Shown: positions 28,433 to 37,765, counted from the first letter of the stretch. The stretch is DNA of 50,107 bases from Roseofilum acuticapitatum BLCC-M154 (GCF_030068475.1 NZ_JAQOSP010000004.1:1-50107), one strand, 5' to 3'. Numbers and translations: made by a program. The notes: generated by a model not told the origin, from the sequence alone.

Positions 28433-29926
28433 ATGAGAAAACCCTATTTACAGCTTGAGGCAAAAGTCTCAAAGAAACCCACTCAGCCCCCAATCAGCAT
28501 TAAGCAATACTCCCTTTGGTTTTGGGTAAGTTTAGGAATAATGACGGCTTTAATACCTCTTGGATGGCAGGCGATCGCCCAGGCTCAGACCCCCAGCACT
28601 TCAAGTAGTGACATCCCCGATCAAATCCAAATCGTGCTTAATACCCTGTGGGTAATTTTTGCTGGAGTGCTGGTATTTTTTATGAATGCTGGCTTCGCCA
28701 TGCTAGAAACGGGCTTTTGCCGTCACAAAAGCGCTGTCAACATTTTAGCAAAAAATCTGATTGTATTCGCCTTATCTTCTCTAGCCTTTTGGGCCACGGG
28801 ATTTGCCTTAATGTTTGGCGATGGTAACCCCTTCATTGGAGTGCAAGGGTTTTTCTTAAGTGGGCCTGACAATAGTCCAGCCATTGGTGAAGCCTATGAA
28901 GGCATCTATCGTTCCCTAGATTGGGCCGCGATTCCCCTAAAAGCCAAATTTTTCTTCCAACTCGCTTTTGCCGGTACGGCCGCCACCATTGTCTCTGGAG
29001 CAGTAGCTGAACGGATTAAATTTGCTGCTTTCATCCTCTTCAGTATCGGCTTAGTCGGATTAGCCTATGGCATTATTGGCCATTGGATTTGGGGCGATGG
29101 ATGGTTAGCCCAACTAGGGTTTTGGGACTTTGCCGGATCGACCGTCGTTCATTCTGTGGGGGGATGGGGGGCTTTTATGGGGGCAGTTTTATTAGGGCCG
29201 CGCATGGATAAGTATCCAAATGGGCAAATTTCGGCTATTCCTGGTCACAATTTAGCCATTTCTACCCTAGGTTGTCTGATTCTGTGGTTGGGATGGTTTG
29301 GATTTAATCCCGGTTCAACTTTAACAGCCGATCCAGAAGCCATTACTCATATAATTCTAACCACCAATATGTCAGCCGCCGCCAGTGGATTAACAGCCAC
29401 GATAGTGTCTTGGCGCTATTTTGGCAAACCCGATCTGACCATGATTATTAATGGCATTTTGGCGGGCTTGGTGGCAGTGACGGCATCCTGTGCTTATATC
29501 CATATTGCGAGTGCGATCGCCATTGGTGTAACCTCTGGCATCATCGTCGTCTTTTCAGTGGTCTACTTGGAACAATGGCGCATTGATGACCCAGTAGGAG
29601 CCATTTCTGTCCATTTAGTTTGTGGGATCTGGGGAACCTTGGCACTGGGACTCTTTAGTGTGGGGCCGAATATTTATCCTTGGTATAGCGACATGAACGG
29701 CCCATTGGCAGGATTATTTTTTGGGGGCGGTTATTCCCAATTCCTCAATCAGTTATTGGGGGTGTTGGCAGTGGGATTTGCCATGATTGCCTTTAGTTTG
29801 TTGTTATGGTTAACCTTGAGTTTTACAGTGGGGATACGAGTAACTCCCATGGAGGAACAAGAGGGCTTAGATCTGAGCGAACATAGTATGGAAGCCTATA
29901 GTGGATTTATAAAAGAGCAGGATTGA
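28433..29926 (+). CDS. amt: Ammonium transporter (Amt family)
   Basis: The product is 497 residues. An N-terminal leader of about 55 residues with a hydrophobic segment ending AQAQT precedes eleven membrane helices. Amt motifs are present: FFMNAGFAMLETGFCR, the first pore histidine in STVVHSVGGWGA, GHNLAISTLGCLILWLGWFGFN and the second pore histidine in SVHLVCGIWGTLALG. It imports ammonium across the plasma membrane. The upstream gap (28147-28432) is AT-rich; I found no perfect NtcA box (GTA-N8-TAC) there. Confidence 0.95.
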   Translation: MRKPYLQLEAKVSKKPTQPPISIKQYSLWFWVSLGIMTALIPLGWQAIAQAQTPSTSSSDIPDQIQIVLNTLWVIFAGVLVFFMNAGFAMLETGFCRHKSAVNILAKNLIVFALSSLAFWATGFALMFGDGNPFIGVQGFFLSGPDNSPAIGEAYEGIYRSLDWAAIPLKAKFFFQLAFAGTAATIVSGAVAERIKFAAFILFSIGLVGLAYGIIGHWIWGDGWLAQLGFWDFAGSTVVHSVGGWGAFMGAVLLGPRMDKYPNGQISAIPGHNLAISTLGCLILWLGWFGFNPGSTLTADPEAITHIILTTNMSAAASGLTATIVSWRYFGKPDLTMIINGILAGLVAVTASCAYIHIASAIAIGVTSGIIVVFSVVYLEQWRIDDPVGAISVHLVCGIWGTLALGLFSVGPNIYPWYSDMNGPLAGLFFGGGYSQFLNQLLGVLAVGFAMIAFSLLLWLTLSFTVGIRVTPMEEQEGLDLSEHSMEAYSGFIKEQD

Positions 29927-29936
29927 ACAGAGATTG

Positions 29937-30971
29937 ATGGACTGGGATAGCTGGTTTAAACGGATTGAAGATCTGGTGATGCTCCACTCTCCCAGTGGAG
30001 TCGAGGGGGAGATGACTCAGTTTCTGTTGGCTGAGTTTGAGCGTCTGGGAGTCGAGGTCAAGGTAGATTGGGCTGATAATGTGGTGGCTAAAATTCCGGG
30101 TAAAGATCGCAGCCGGGCGATCGCCGTTACAGCCCATAAGGATGAAATTGGGGCCATCGTCAAGCGGCTTAAACCAGGGGGACGGTTGGAGGTGGCTCGA
30201 CTAGGAGGCTCGTTTCCTTGGGTGTATGGGGAGGGTGTGGTTGATATTTTGGGCGATCGCCGCACTCTTTCCGGTATCCTTAGTTTTGGCTCTCGCCATG
30301 TTTCCCATGAATCTCCCCAAAAACTCCAGCAGGAAACCCAGCCGGTAGAGTGGGAAAAGGTTTGGATCGAAACCAAACTGAGTCAGGAGCAATTGCAGGA
30401 AGCTGGAGTCCGTCCAGGAACTCGCGTAGTAGTGGGAAAACAGCGTAAGCAGGCCCTACGATTACAGGATTATATTGCCAGCTATACCTTAGATAATAAG
30501 GCTTCGGTAGCCATTCTTTTGGCTTTAGCCGAGCGAGTCAAAGAACCTGCCCTTGATGTCTATTTAGTGGCTTCGGCTAAGGAAGAGGTGGGGGCACTAG
30601 GCGCTTTATATTTCAGCCAGCGTCATCAGTTAGAAGCCTTAATTGCCCTAGAAATTTGTCCCTTAGCGCCCGAATATCCCATTGCTGATGGAGTCGCTCC
30701 GGTTTTGCTCTCCCAAGATAGTTATGGCCTCTACGATGAAGGCTTAAATAGGGAGTTACAGCAGGCAGCCGATGGGGTGAATGTCCCCCTTCAACGGGCG
30801 ATTTTAAGTAGCTTTGGTAGTGATGCCTCCATTGCCATGAAACTTGGCCATGTGGCTCGTGGAGCCTGTTTGGGCTTCCCCACCCAGAATACCCACGGCT
30901 ATGAAATTGCCCATTTAGGAGCGATCGCCAATTGTTTAGAAGTCCTGGTCAGTTATTGCGATCGCCTATGA
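29937..30971 (+). CDS. M42-family metallo-aminopeptidase
   Basis: The product is about 344 residues from MDWDSWFKR; a TTG three bases earlier is also open. The M42 zinc-site elements are recognisable: AHKDEIG (His68, Asp70), TLDNKAS (Asp187), AKEEVGALGA (Glu217, Glu218) and the final histidine in NTHGYEIAH. The fourth-ligand region reads ALEICPLAP instead of the usual Asp-rich segment. These cytoplasmic enzymes trim peptides to free amino acids. It starts 10 nt after amt, so co-expression is likely, and its end overlaps the convergent kinase gene by 6 nt. Confidence 0.87.
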   Translation: MDWDSWFKRIEDLVMLHSPSGVEGEMTQFLLAEFERLGVEVKVDWADNVVAKIPGKDRSRAIAVTAHKDEIGAIVKRLKPGGRLEVARLGGSFPWVYGEGVVDILGDRRTLSGILSFGSRHVSHESPQKLQQETQPVEWEKVWIETKLSQEQLQEAGVRPGTRVVVGKQRKQALRLQDYIASYTLDNKASVAILLALAERVKEPALDVYLVASAKEEVGALGALYFSQRHQLEALIALEICPLAPEYPIADGVAPVLLSQDSYGLYDEGLNRELQQAADGVNVPLQRAILSSFGSDASIAMKLGHVARGACLGFPTQNTHGYEIAHLGAIANCLEVLVSYCDRL

Positions 30972-31841
30972 ATGATTCATTAATTGCCGAATCATGCTAT
31001 TGGCTTGGGATGCATAGCCGCCGCCAAACAGATTAAAGTGATTGAGAATATGATAAAGATTGTAAAGAGTTTTGCGAATATTATAGCCCGGATTGGGGGG
31101 TAAAACTTGATGGTAGCCTTGATAAAAAGAAGCCGGAAAACCGCCAAATAATTCGGTCATGGCTAAATCAACTTCGCGATCGCCAATATAAGTAGCTGGA
31201 TCGAAAATCACTGGTTCTCCAGACACCAAGCAAGCGGCATTTCCCGACCATAAATCCCCATGGACTAGGGAGGGTTGGGGGTGATGATCCCGCAACAGTT
31301 CGGGAAGGGCTTCTAACAGTTCTTTTTGCTGCGGAAAATTTCCCCCTCGCCGTTTGGCTAATCGGAATTGATAGCCTAATCGATGTTCCCGATAAAAGTC
31401 TACCCAATCGGCTGTCCAAGTATTAATCTGGGGAGTAGAGCCAATGGTATTATTGCGATCCCAGCCAAATTCTGGGCGGGGCGGTTGGGCACTGTGCAGA
31501 TACGCCAATTTTCGCCCCATTTCTGCCCAAGATTGGGATTTTCCACTCCCGAATTCTAACCATTCTAAGACAATGTAGGCCGAGTTGCCTGCCACTCCCG
31601 TACAAAGAGGAGCCGGAACGCGGATGGTTTGGGTATCCTGCATTTGTTGTAAACCCAAGGCTTCTGCTTCAAACATTTCGATGTCCACAGCGCGATTGAG
31701 TTTGACAAAATAGGTGCGATCGCCGCTTCCCTGAACTTGATACCCTTGATTGATACAACCGCCACCAACGGAGCGATGGGATTGGATTTCAAAGGGTTGG
31801 TTAGTGACTTCGCTGATGCGATTGGCAATTAGATTCCACAT
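30966..31841 (-). CDS. Fructosamine/ketosamine-3-kinase family protein
   Basis: The product is 291 residues with the aminoglycoside-phosphotransferase fold: a glycine-rich start (RSVGGGCINQGYQV), FVKLNR with the ATP lysine, catalytic loop LVHGDLWSGNAACL and metal motif FDPATYIGDREVDLAMTELFGG. The family phosphorylates sugars attached to protein lysines so that they fall off, repairing glycation damage. It overlaps the M42 gene tail to tail by 6 nt and follows the M16 peptidase gene closely, so it may form a protein-quality group (inference). Confidence 0.9.
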   Translation of the reverse strand: MWNLIANRISEVTNQPFEIQSHRSVGGGCINQGYQVQGSGDRTYFVKLNRAVDIEMFEAEALGLQQMQDTQTIRVPAPLCTGVAGNSAYIVLEWLEFGSGKSQSWAEMGRKLAYLHSAQPPRPEFGWDRNNTIGSTPQINTWTADWVDFYREHRLGYQFRLAKRRGGNFPQQKELLEALPELLRDHHPQPSLVHGDLWSGNAACLVSGEPVIFDPATYIGDREVDLAMTELFGGFPASFYQGYHQVLPPNPGYNIRKTLYNLYHILNHFNLFGGGYASQANSMIRQLMNHS

Positions 31842-31881
31842 GGCTCAGTTTGATGCTGCACAATTGATGCTCACAGACCCA

Positions 31882-33207
31882 TTATTCGGGTTTTATGGTG
31901 ACGATACCATAAGCTTCTGGAGAAAGATAGGAACGGGCAGCCCCTTGTAGATCTTCCACTTCTAGAGAGCGAATACAAGTGGGATAATTCAGCGCTAGGT
32001 TAACATCTTGGAGCATGGCTTGATGATATCCATACAGATTAGCGCGATCGCTCGGTGTTTCTGTGCCGAAGATAAACCGGTTTGCCACTTGTGTGCGAAT
32101 GCGTTGCAGTTCTGAATCTTGCAGATTATAGCTTAGGGATGCGATTTGTTCGGCGATCGCCTCTTCCACCTCTTTTAGATGCTCCGTCGGCAACTGGGCC
32201 GCCACATAAAACAACCCTTGGTTATGATAAGTTAAATTCGCCGCCACCACACTCGACACTAAATTCCGTTCTTCCCGCAACTGGCGCACCAACCGAGAAG
32301 TCCGTCCTTGAGACAAGATAGAACTGAGAACATCAAACGCATAAGTTTTTTCCTGAGCCAAAGCACCCGGCACTCGCCACACCATCACCAACCGTGCTTG
32401 TTGTAAACTCGGATCGACAGACTCTCGACGCTCAATCGTCGTAAACGGTGCTTCACTCAAACCATTAAAAGGGGCAGCGTCTGACAACTGCCCTAATGTT
32501 GGTAGAACCGTTTTTGTGTTTTTCAACCGTTCCCCAGTTACCGTAAGGGTGCAACTATCCGCCACAATTTGGATCAACTCATCTACCGGCAGATTGCCCA
32601 CCACCGCAGCAGTCAGGTTTTGCGGGTGATAATAGTGCTGATGAAAGTCCCGCATTTGTTCCGGTTTCAGGGTTTCAATCGTCTCTTTTGGGCCTAAAAC
32701 CGGGCGACGATAGGGAAGCGTTTCAAAGGCTAATTCCATCGCTTTTTGATAGACTCGGCGACGGGGATTATCTTGAGCGCGATGAATTTCTTCAATCACC
32801 ACCGAGCGTTCCCGTTCAAAGGCTTCATCAGGGATACTGGCGTTTAAAACCACCTCAAATTGCAGGGGTGCTAAGTCTATAAAGTCTTGAGGCGCGGTCG
32901 TGATATAGAATTGGGTGTAATCTTGGCTCGTCAGGGCATTGGTGATGGCTCCTCGTTCTTCGATCTGGCGCTCAAATTCACCTGGGGATAGATTAGGTGT
33001 GCCTTTGAAGATCATATGCTCTAGGAAGTGAGCCATGCCATTGATAGGGTCTGATTCTACCGCAGAACCGACGGGGAGCCACAGGCTTAAATTCACGGCA
33101 TCCACTGGCATTTGCTCGGCGACGATGGTTAAGCCATTTTGCAGGTGACGCACCGTGGGAGCGATGCACCGTGCTGGAGTAGCTGACCTAAGCAGGGTTG
33201 AAGTCAT
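31882..33207 (-). CDS. M16-family zinc metallopeptidase (processing-peptidase-like)
   Basis: The product is 441 residues. The inverted zinc motif HFLEH (His60, Glu63, His64) lies in NGMAHFLEHMIFKGT, and the downstream glutamate is in RSVVIEEIHRAQDNP. The second, inactive half of the M16 fold follows (QARLVMVWRVPG; LSSILSQGRTSRLVRQLREERNL). No signal peptide is seen. Such single-chain M16 proteins degrade or process peptides. It lies 40 nt upstream of the fructosamine-kinase-like gene on the same strand. Confidence 0.92.
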   Translation of the reverse strand: MTSTLLRSATPARCIAPTVRHLQNGLTIVAEQMPVDAVNLSLWLPVGSAVESDPINGMAHFLEHMIFKGTPNLSPGEFERQIEERGAITNALTSQDYTQFYITTAPQDFIDLAPLQFEVVLNASIPDEAFERERSVVIEEIHRAQDNPRRRVYQKAMELAFETLPYRRPVLGPKETIETLKPEQMRDFHQHYYHPQNLTAAVVGNLPVDELIQIVADSCTLTVTGERLKNTKTVLPTLGQLSDAAPFNGLSEAPFTTIERRESVDPSLQQARLVMVWRVPGALAQEKTYAFDVLSSILSQGRTSRLVRQLREERNLVSSVVAANLTYHNQGLFYVAAQLPTEHLKEVEEAIAEQIASLSYNLQDSELQRIRTQVANRFIFGTETPSDRANLYGYHQAMLQDVNLALNYPTCIRSLEVEDLQGAARSYLSPEAYGIVTIKPE

Positions 33208-33475
33208 TGAAGAAAAGTATCACAAGGTACAAGATTCTTCTTCTATGGTAAACACTTCTGCTAAAACTGGTGTGTATTGCTCGATTCGTTTTAGAGATCG
33301 TTAACTTTGGGGGGTTGGAGTTGGCTGGTGGGAGAGGGAGATATCTGGGATTTGGGGCGATCGCACTCCCGTTGTAGAATGTCTTTGATGAACTCAGGTA
33401 ACCAGATGGGGTGGTTTAGAAATCATTTTATCTGAAAGCTGATGAGATTTTTACCGTGCGATCGCTAGTCATCAT

Positions 33476-33841
33476 TCATGAAAACGGTAAAATACGAATT
33501 CTTAATTTAGATTCATTAATCGTTACCAATGCTCCGGATTGCAATAAATCTTGGCTTTTCTCAATAGCTTGAATAACGATATTTTCCAAATGAATCGGTA
33601 ACACATTTTGTGTGCGAACTTGGATAACACTCGGTTTATTGTCCTGTGTTATTGCCAGTAATGCACCAAAGTCTAAATCATGGGTAAAAACAATATAGCC
33701 CTGGTCACTTGCCCATTGCATAATCTCTCTATCTGTTGCATTTGGATTGCCCACCGATGACCAATGTATTGCCTTAATTTCATACTTTCCAAAAACATCA
33801 ATCCAATCGGGTGAAAGATTCATATCAATCACAATTTTCAT
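33476..33841 (-). CDS. DUF5615 PIN-like toxin
   Basis: The product is 121 residues. The PIN-like core has acidic residues in MKIVIDMNLSP, NATDREIMQWA and VFTHDLDFG, the layout of DUF5615 proteins paired with DUF433 antitoxins. It would be a ribonuclease-type toxin. Its ATG overlaps the stop of the upstream DUF433 gene (ATGA, 33838-33841), which couples their translation. Confidence 0.85.
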   Translation of the reverse strand: MKIVIDMNLSPDWIDVFGKYEIKAIHWSSVGNPNATDREIMQWASDQGYIVFTHDLDFGALLAITQDNKPSVIQVRTQNVLPIHLENIVIQAIEKSQDLLQSGALVTINESKLRIRILPFS

Positions 33842-34068
33842 GAGGCACTTAAAGAAAGTTCTATCTCTTCAACACGCCAGGCAGCATAAGCTAAAGATTC
33901 TCTCAAATCTTCAGGTTCTAGATAAGGATAGGCTTGTAAAATTTCATCATGAGAAGCACCGGTTGCCATTAAACCTAAAATCATCCCTACCGTGACTCTC
34001 ATTCCTCGGATACAAGGTTTTCCGCCCATCACTTCTGGGTTAATTGTAATGCGGGTAAGTTGATTCAT
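33838..34068 (-). CDS. DUF433 antitoxin
   Basis: The product is 76 residues. It has the DUF433 hallmark: ITINPEVMGGKPCIRGMRVTVGMILGLMATGASHDEILQAYPYLEPEDLRESLAYAA. This is a small winged-helix-like antitoxin that binds the DUF5615 toxin and probably the operator of its own operon. A 9-bp inverted repeat at 34152-34173, 84 nt upstream, is a candidate site. Confidence 0.88.
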   Translation of the reverse strand: MNQLTRITINPEVMGGKPCIRGMRVTVGMILGLMATGASHDEILQAYPYLEPEDLRESLAYAAWRVEEIELSLSAS

Positions 34069-34151
34069 CGATCTTATTCCTTGATTCCTTATTTTAGTTC
34101 AATTTTATCTGGTTCTAGATAAAGGGCTATAGCCTCCCGAATATTCACATA

Positions 34152-34173
34152 AAATATATGATACCATATATTT
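34152..34173. promoter_or_regulatory. AT-rich inverted repeat, candidate toxin-antitoxin operator
   Basis: AAATATATG and CATATATTT form perfect 9-bp arms around ATAC. It lies between the divergent DUF433 gene and the unknown gene at 34214. Toxin-antitoxin autoregulation is usual for such pairs; this assignment is inference. Confidence 0.45.
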
Positions 34174-34213
34174 ACCTCCTCACATGAACTGAGTAACACA
34201 TATAAAAATACTT

Positions 34214-35032
34214 ATGAACGATCTACAAAAAATTTACGATACTCTTCGTTGTCTTCCTTCTGATGAACTGTATCAGCCCGATCTCATGACTCCAGATCAA
34301 AAGGAATATTGGTTTCAACTGCGATCGATGTATGAATTACAAGCAGAAGCTTGGAAGAGTAGCTATCTAGTCAAAGGGTATTATCCCCTTGACGAGAAAG
34401 TTGATCGAAGAGAAATCACTCAACAAAAGCAAGCTTTATTTCAGTTGTCTGTTCAAGAAATTCATGCTCGTTTGAAACTCTTTAATGCACTTTATACTCG
34501 TCTGGAACAAGCTAACACTATTCTCGACAGAGAGAGGAGAAAGGGTTTGTCTTGTGGTCTACTGATTGTAGATCAAATGATCAAATCAGTAACTCCAAAT
34601 ACTGATTTCAATTCTGGATGCGATTTGCTGATTCAGTCCCTGATAGATGATGCGAATAGTGATTTTAAGGATTCACTACATTATAGCTCTTTTTCTAAAA
34701 AAAAGTGGAGTGATATGTGTGTATTTTTCACTAAATATCTGGAAGATTACCGTCTCGGAAGATTTTCTTTGTCTCAGCAATTCAAGCAAGAACTACGCCG
34801 CCAAACTTCTCACCTTCATTTCTCAAAACCAGGAGTTACTTTTTCTTCCTTATTGCAATGTTCATTATTGAGCTTGGTTGATCGAGACTTTAAATCTAAA
34901 TTCAATCAATATATTCCTACAGTTGTAGAAGCTGTAAAAGTAGCCAGTAGAGCAAGTCGCAAAGTGCGTAGCTATGAATGGCATCACGGAATCCTCAAAC
35001 AAGGTTGTAAGCAATGTGGTACATACCATTAA
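34214..35032 (+). CDS. Hypothetical protein, helical, with C-terminal His/Cys cluster
   Basis: The product is 272 residues and I recognise no family. It is rich in charged and aromatic residues, apparently all-helical and without a signal peptide or membrane segment. Near the end it reads SYEWHHGILKQGCKQCGTYH: two histidines, then Cys-Lys-Gln-Cys and a final histidine, which could bind a metal. Coding AT content is a little higher than in neighbouring genes, and it sits beside a toxin-antitoxin pair, hinting at recent acquisition. No strong Shine-Dalgarno is visible. Confidence 0.65.
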   Translation: MNDLQKIYDTLRCLPSDELYQPDLMTPDQKEYWFQLRSMYELQAEAWKSSYLVKGYYPLDEKVDRREITQQKQALFQLSVQEIHARLKLFNALYTRLEQANTILDRERRKGLSCGLLIVDQMIKSVTPNTDFNSGCDLLIQSLIDDANSDFKDSLHYSSFSKKKWSDMCVFFTKYLEDYRLGRFSLSQQFKQELRRQTSHLHFSKPGVTFSSLLQCSLLSLVDRDFKSKFNQYIPTVVEAVKVASRASRKVRSYEWHHGILKQGCKQCGTYH

Positions 35033-35125
35033 AGCTTAACAAAACTTCACATCTGGAACAAGATTGAAAACAGGCATTGTTGTAGGGGTTAGGTTGGAGA
35101 AGTCCTTGATTTGGGGGTCAACTCA

Positions 35126-35308
35126 ATGAATATCATTCTTAACATTATCTTTGGCATTTTCCTAGGAACAGTCTTATTCATTGGGAAAGAAACTGGAAAT
35201 GGATTGTGCTTATTGAGCTTTTTCTTCTTGTTTGGAGTCTATCTTTTTTGGGCAGCATCCCAAATTTTACAGGAACTCCTCAACCTCTTGAGTGTCTTGG
35301 GCGCTTAA
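35126..35308 (+). CDS. Small two-helix membrane protein (hypothetical)
   Basis: About 60 residues from MNIILNIIFGIF; a TTG at 35111 is also in frame. Two hydrophobic segments (about 3-20 and 30-50) with a short GKETGNG turn suggest a helical hairpin in the membrane. A weak GGGGGT lies some 8 nt before the ATG. I do not recognise it. It might belong with the preceding orphan gene, 93 nt upstream. Confidence 0.45.
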   Translation: MNIILNIIFGIFLGTVLFIGKETGNGLCLLSFFFLFGVYLFWAASQILQELLNLLSVLGA

Positions 35309-35345
35309 CGTCAGAAAATCGGTATCGTTTCTAAATCGAAGGAGC

Positions 35346-35412
35346 TAGGGAGCGAGACGCTCCCACTCCATTAATATCAAAGGATTGGAGGAGTGCGGGC
35401 ATCTTGCCCGCT
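35346..35412 (-). repeat. Relic of the 126-bp repeat, inverted
   Basis: The segment has GGGAGCGAGACGCTCCC and GCGGGCATCTTGCCCGC, two hairpins of the array unit at 1-470 in reverse orientation, without the CCGC/GCGGACATGA module. It lies upstream of the crtD-like gene. Confidence 0.85.
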
Positions 35413-35500
35413 AGTTATACCCTCTAACCGGATGTATAGTCCCCTAAAAACTTAACGAAACGTTACAATCGTTAATGTTCCCTTGTTTACTGCTCAGATC

Positions 35501-37033
35501 ATGGCTCAGTCTCACTCCTCCTCCAAACCTCGCTGTATCGTTGTGGGTGCGGGTATTGGCGGCTTAACTACCGCCGCGCTCCTGGCTCATCGGGGGTATT
35601 CGGTGCTGATCCTGGATCAAGCCATTGTGCCGGGGGGATGTGCTTCCACGTTTAAGCGGCGCGGGTTTACGTTTGATGTGGGAGCGACGCAGGTGGCGGG
35701 GTTAGAGGCGGGGGGAATTCATCATCGGATTTTTCAGGAATTGGAGATCGAACTACCGGAGGCAACGCCTTGCGATCCGGCTTGTGCGGTGTTTTTGCCG
35801 GGGGAAAAAGAACCGATTTCTGTGTGGCGAGATCCTCTGAAATGGCAACAGGAACGGCAGCGACAGTTTCCGGGAAGCGAACCGTTTTGGCAGTTGATGA
35901 ATACGCTATTTCAAGCGAGTTGGCGGTTTCAGGGGCGAGATCCGGTGCTGCCTCCGCGTGATTGGTGGGATTTGTGGCAACTGGTGCAGGCGATGCGCCC
36001 GGATACGTTGATTACTGTGCCGTTTGCCCTGTTGACGGTGTGGGATGCACTGAGGTTGATGGGGGTGGGAAAAGACGATCGCCTGAAAACCTTCCTCGAT
36101 CTGCAACTGAAACTCTATTCCCAAGTGGATACCACGGAAACCGCTCTCTTGTATGCTGCAACCGCTCTGGGGGTTTCCCAGGAACCTCAAGGGCTGTATC
36201 ATTTACAAGGGAGTATGCAAGTTTTGAGCGATCGCCTCGTCGCTTCCCTAGAACGAGATGGCGCTACCCTGCTCATGCGCCACACTGTCGAGCAAATCGA
36301 AACCAAAAATGGGCGAGTTACCGGCGTGCGTATTCGCAACCTGAAAACTGGAGAAACTTGGAGCGAAAACGCGGATCATGTTGTTGCTAATGTCACGATT
36401 CACAACTTAGTGCAACTTTTAAACTCTGACGATCTAGCCACCAAAATATACGCCAACGGCTATAGCCAGCGCCTAAAGCAAGTCCCCTCACCCAGTGGCG
36501 CATTTGTCGTTTATCTGGGAGTCGAACAAGCCGCTATTCCTGAAAATTGCCCGCCCCACCTACAATTTTTGTACGATCCCGATGGCCCCATTGGTGAGAA
36601 TAATTCCCTCTTTGTCTCCGTCAGTCATCCCGGAGATGGACGCGCACCAGACGGAAAAGCCACCATTACCGCTTCTTCCTTTACAGATACAGAGCAATGG
36701 TGGAACAGTGCAGACTATGAGCAACTGAAGAAACAATTTACCGAAGCGGCGATCGCCCGTTTAAGTCAGTATTTCCACTTGACTCCAGAGACTATTATCC
36801 ACGTCGAAGCCGCCACACCGAGAACCTTTGCCCATTTTACAGGGCGCGATCGCGGCATCGTCGGCGGTATGGGACAACGCCTAACCACCTTCGGCCCCTT
36901 CGGCTTTGCCAACCGCACCCCCATCGGTAACCTCTGGCTCGTCGGAGACTCCACCCACCCCGGAGAAGGAACCGCAGGCGTATCCTATTCTGCCCTAACC
37001 GTCGTTCGGCAGATTGAGATCGCGTCCAGCTAA
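35501..37033 (+). CDS. crtD: CrtD-like carotenoid C-3',4' desaturase
   Basis: About 510 residues from MAQSHSSSK; a TTG at 35483 is also open. The N-terminal dinucleotide motif IVVGAGIGGLTTAALLAHRGYSVLILD and C-terminal NLWLVGDSTHPGEGTAGVSYSAL show the phytoene-desaturase-like FAD family. Features such as GFTFDVGATQVAGLE fit cyanobacterial CrtD, which desaturates a myxol-type carotenoid intermediate in myxoxanthophyll synthesis. CrtO or CRTISO-like proteins are the alternatives. It stands alone. Confidence 0.78.
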   Translation: MAQSHSSSKPRCIVVGAGIGGLTTAALLAHRGYSVLILDQAIVPGGCASTFKRRGFTFDVGATQVAGLEAGGIHHRIFQELEIELPEATPCDPACAVFLPGEKEPISVWRDPLKWQQERQRQFPGSEPFWQLMNTLFQASWRFQGRDPVLPPRDWWDLWQLVQAMRPDTLITVPFALLTVWDALRLMGVGKDDRLKTFLDLQLKLYSQVDTTETALLYAATALGVSQEPQGLYHLQGSMQVLSDRLVASLERDGATLLMRHTVEQIETKNGRVTGVRIRNLKTGETWSENADHVVANVTIHNLVQLLNSDDLATKIYANGYSQRLKQVPSPSGAFVVYLGVEQAAIPENCPPHLQFLYDPDGPIGENNSLFVSVSHPGDGRAPDGKATITASSFTDTEQWWNSADYEQLKKQFTEAAIARLSQYFHLTPETIIHVEAATPRTFAHFTGRDRGIVGGMGQRLTTFGPFGFANRTPIGNLWLVGDSTHPGEGTAGVSYSALTVVRQIEIASS

Positions 37034-37090
37034 TCAGAAAAAAAGTAAAATTGAACTCATATTCAAACGTAGATCGAAGGAGAAATATCT

Positions 37091-37417
37091 ATGAGTACAG
37101 AGCGCTGGAATGATGAACGGTTAGACCGTTTAGCCGATCAGGTATCCGATCTGCTCAATACAGCTCGCCAGCACGATCGCCTGATTGAAAGCAATGCCCG
37201 TGCCATCGAAAGACACGATCGCCTGATCGAAAGCAATGCTCGTATCCTTCAAGCTTTAGCCAATGCCTTAGCAGAAGCAGGGGAAGAAAGACGACAGCAA
37301 TACGCCATTATGCTACAACATCAAGAAGAGATTCGCGGACTGCAAACAGAAAATCGCCGTATACTCGATGTCCTGCTTAATCAACAGAATCAGCAAAACG
37401 ATTCTACCGATGAATGA
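37091..37417 (+). CDS. Small coiled-coil protein with an internal 14-residue duplication
   Basis: The product is 108 residues, almost entirely charged heptads, so a coiled coil is likely. HDRLIESNARAIER is repeated as HDRLIESNARILQA, encoded by two 42-bp units (37172-37213 and 37214-37255), each starting CACGATCG. AAGGAGAA precedes the ATG. Similar small coiled-coil proteins are common in cyanobacteria and have no known role. Confidence 0.75.
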   Translation: MSTERWNDERLDRLADQVSDLLNTARQHDRLIESNARAIERHDRLIESNARILQALANALAEAGEERRQQYAIMLQHQEEIRGLQTENRRILDVLLNQQNQQNDSTDE

Positions 37418-37436
37418 ACCTTCCCGAACAGCACAT

Positions 37437-37733
37437 TCAAATTTTCACCATTTTCGTCATCCGAAACCAATCCGGTTGGGATAGATCGTTAGCAATAATC
37501 GTCACTTGCACCCTATCCCCACTCTGAATTTGCTCATCCCCCTTTTGAGTCGGGTAAATAAAATTGAGAGTCTCCATCTTAACCTGTTCAGCAATATCGG
37601 CTGGCAGAACTTGCTCCAGACGAACCGTGACATAGGTTTTTAAGTTTTTTACTCCCGCTCTCTTACTCACATCTGCGATCGCCATCTCCACCACCGTAGC
37701 GATCGCCTCAAACGTAATCGGTTTAGCACTCAT
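37437..37733 (-). CDS. Hypothetical 98-residue protein, partner of the cargo-like gene upstream
   Basis: The product is 98 residues with no signal or membrane segment. An N-terminal helix (ITFEAIATVVEMAIADVSKRAG) precedes beta-rich sequence (KTYVTVRLEQVLP, GDRVQVTIIANDL). I recognise no family. It starts 32 nt after the stop of the 383-residue cargo-like gene on the same strand, so it may be an immunity protein, chaperone or loading adaptor for it. That is inference from position only. Confidence 0.6.
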   Translation of the reverse strand: MSAKPITFEAIATVVEMAIADVSKRAGVKNLKTYVTVRLEQVLPADIAEQVKMETLNFIYPTQKGDEQIQSGDRVQVTIIANDLSQPDWFRMTKMVKI

Positions 37734-37765
37734 GATCTTCAGGTCAACCTCCCCCTACCTATTTC

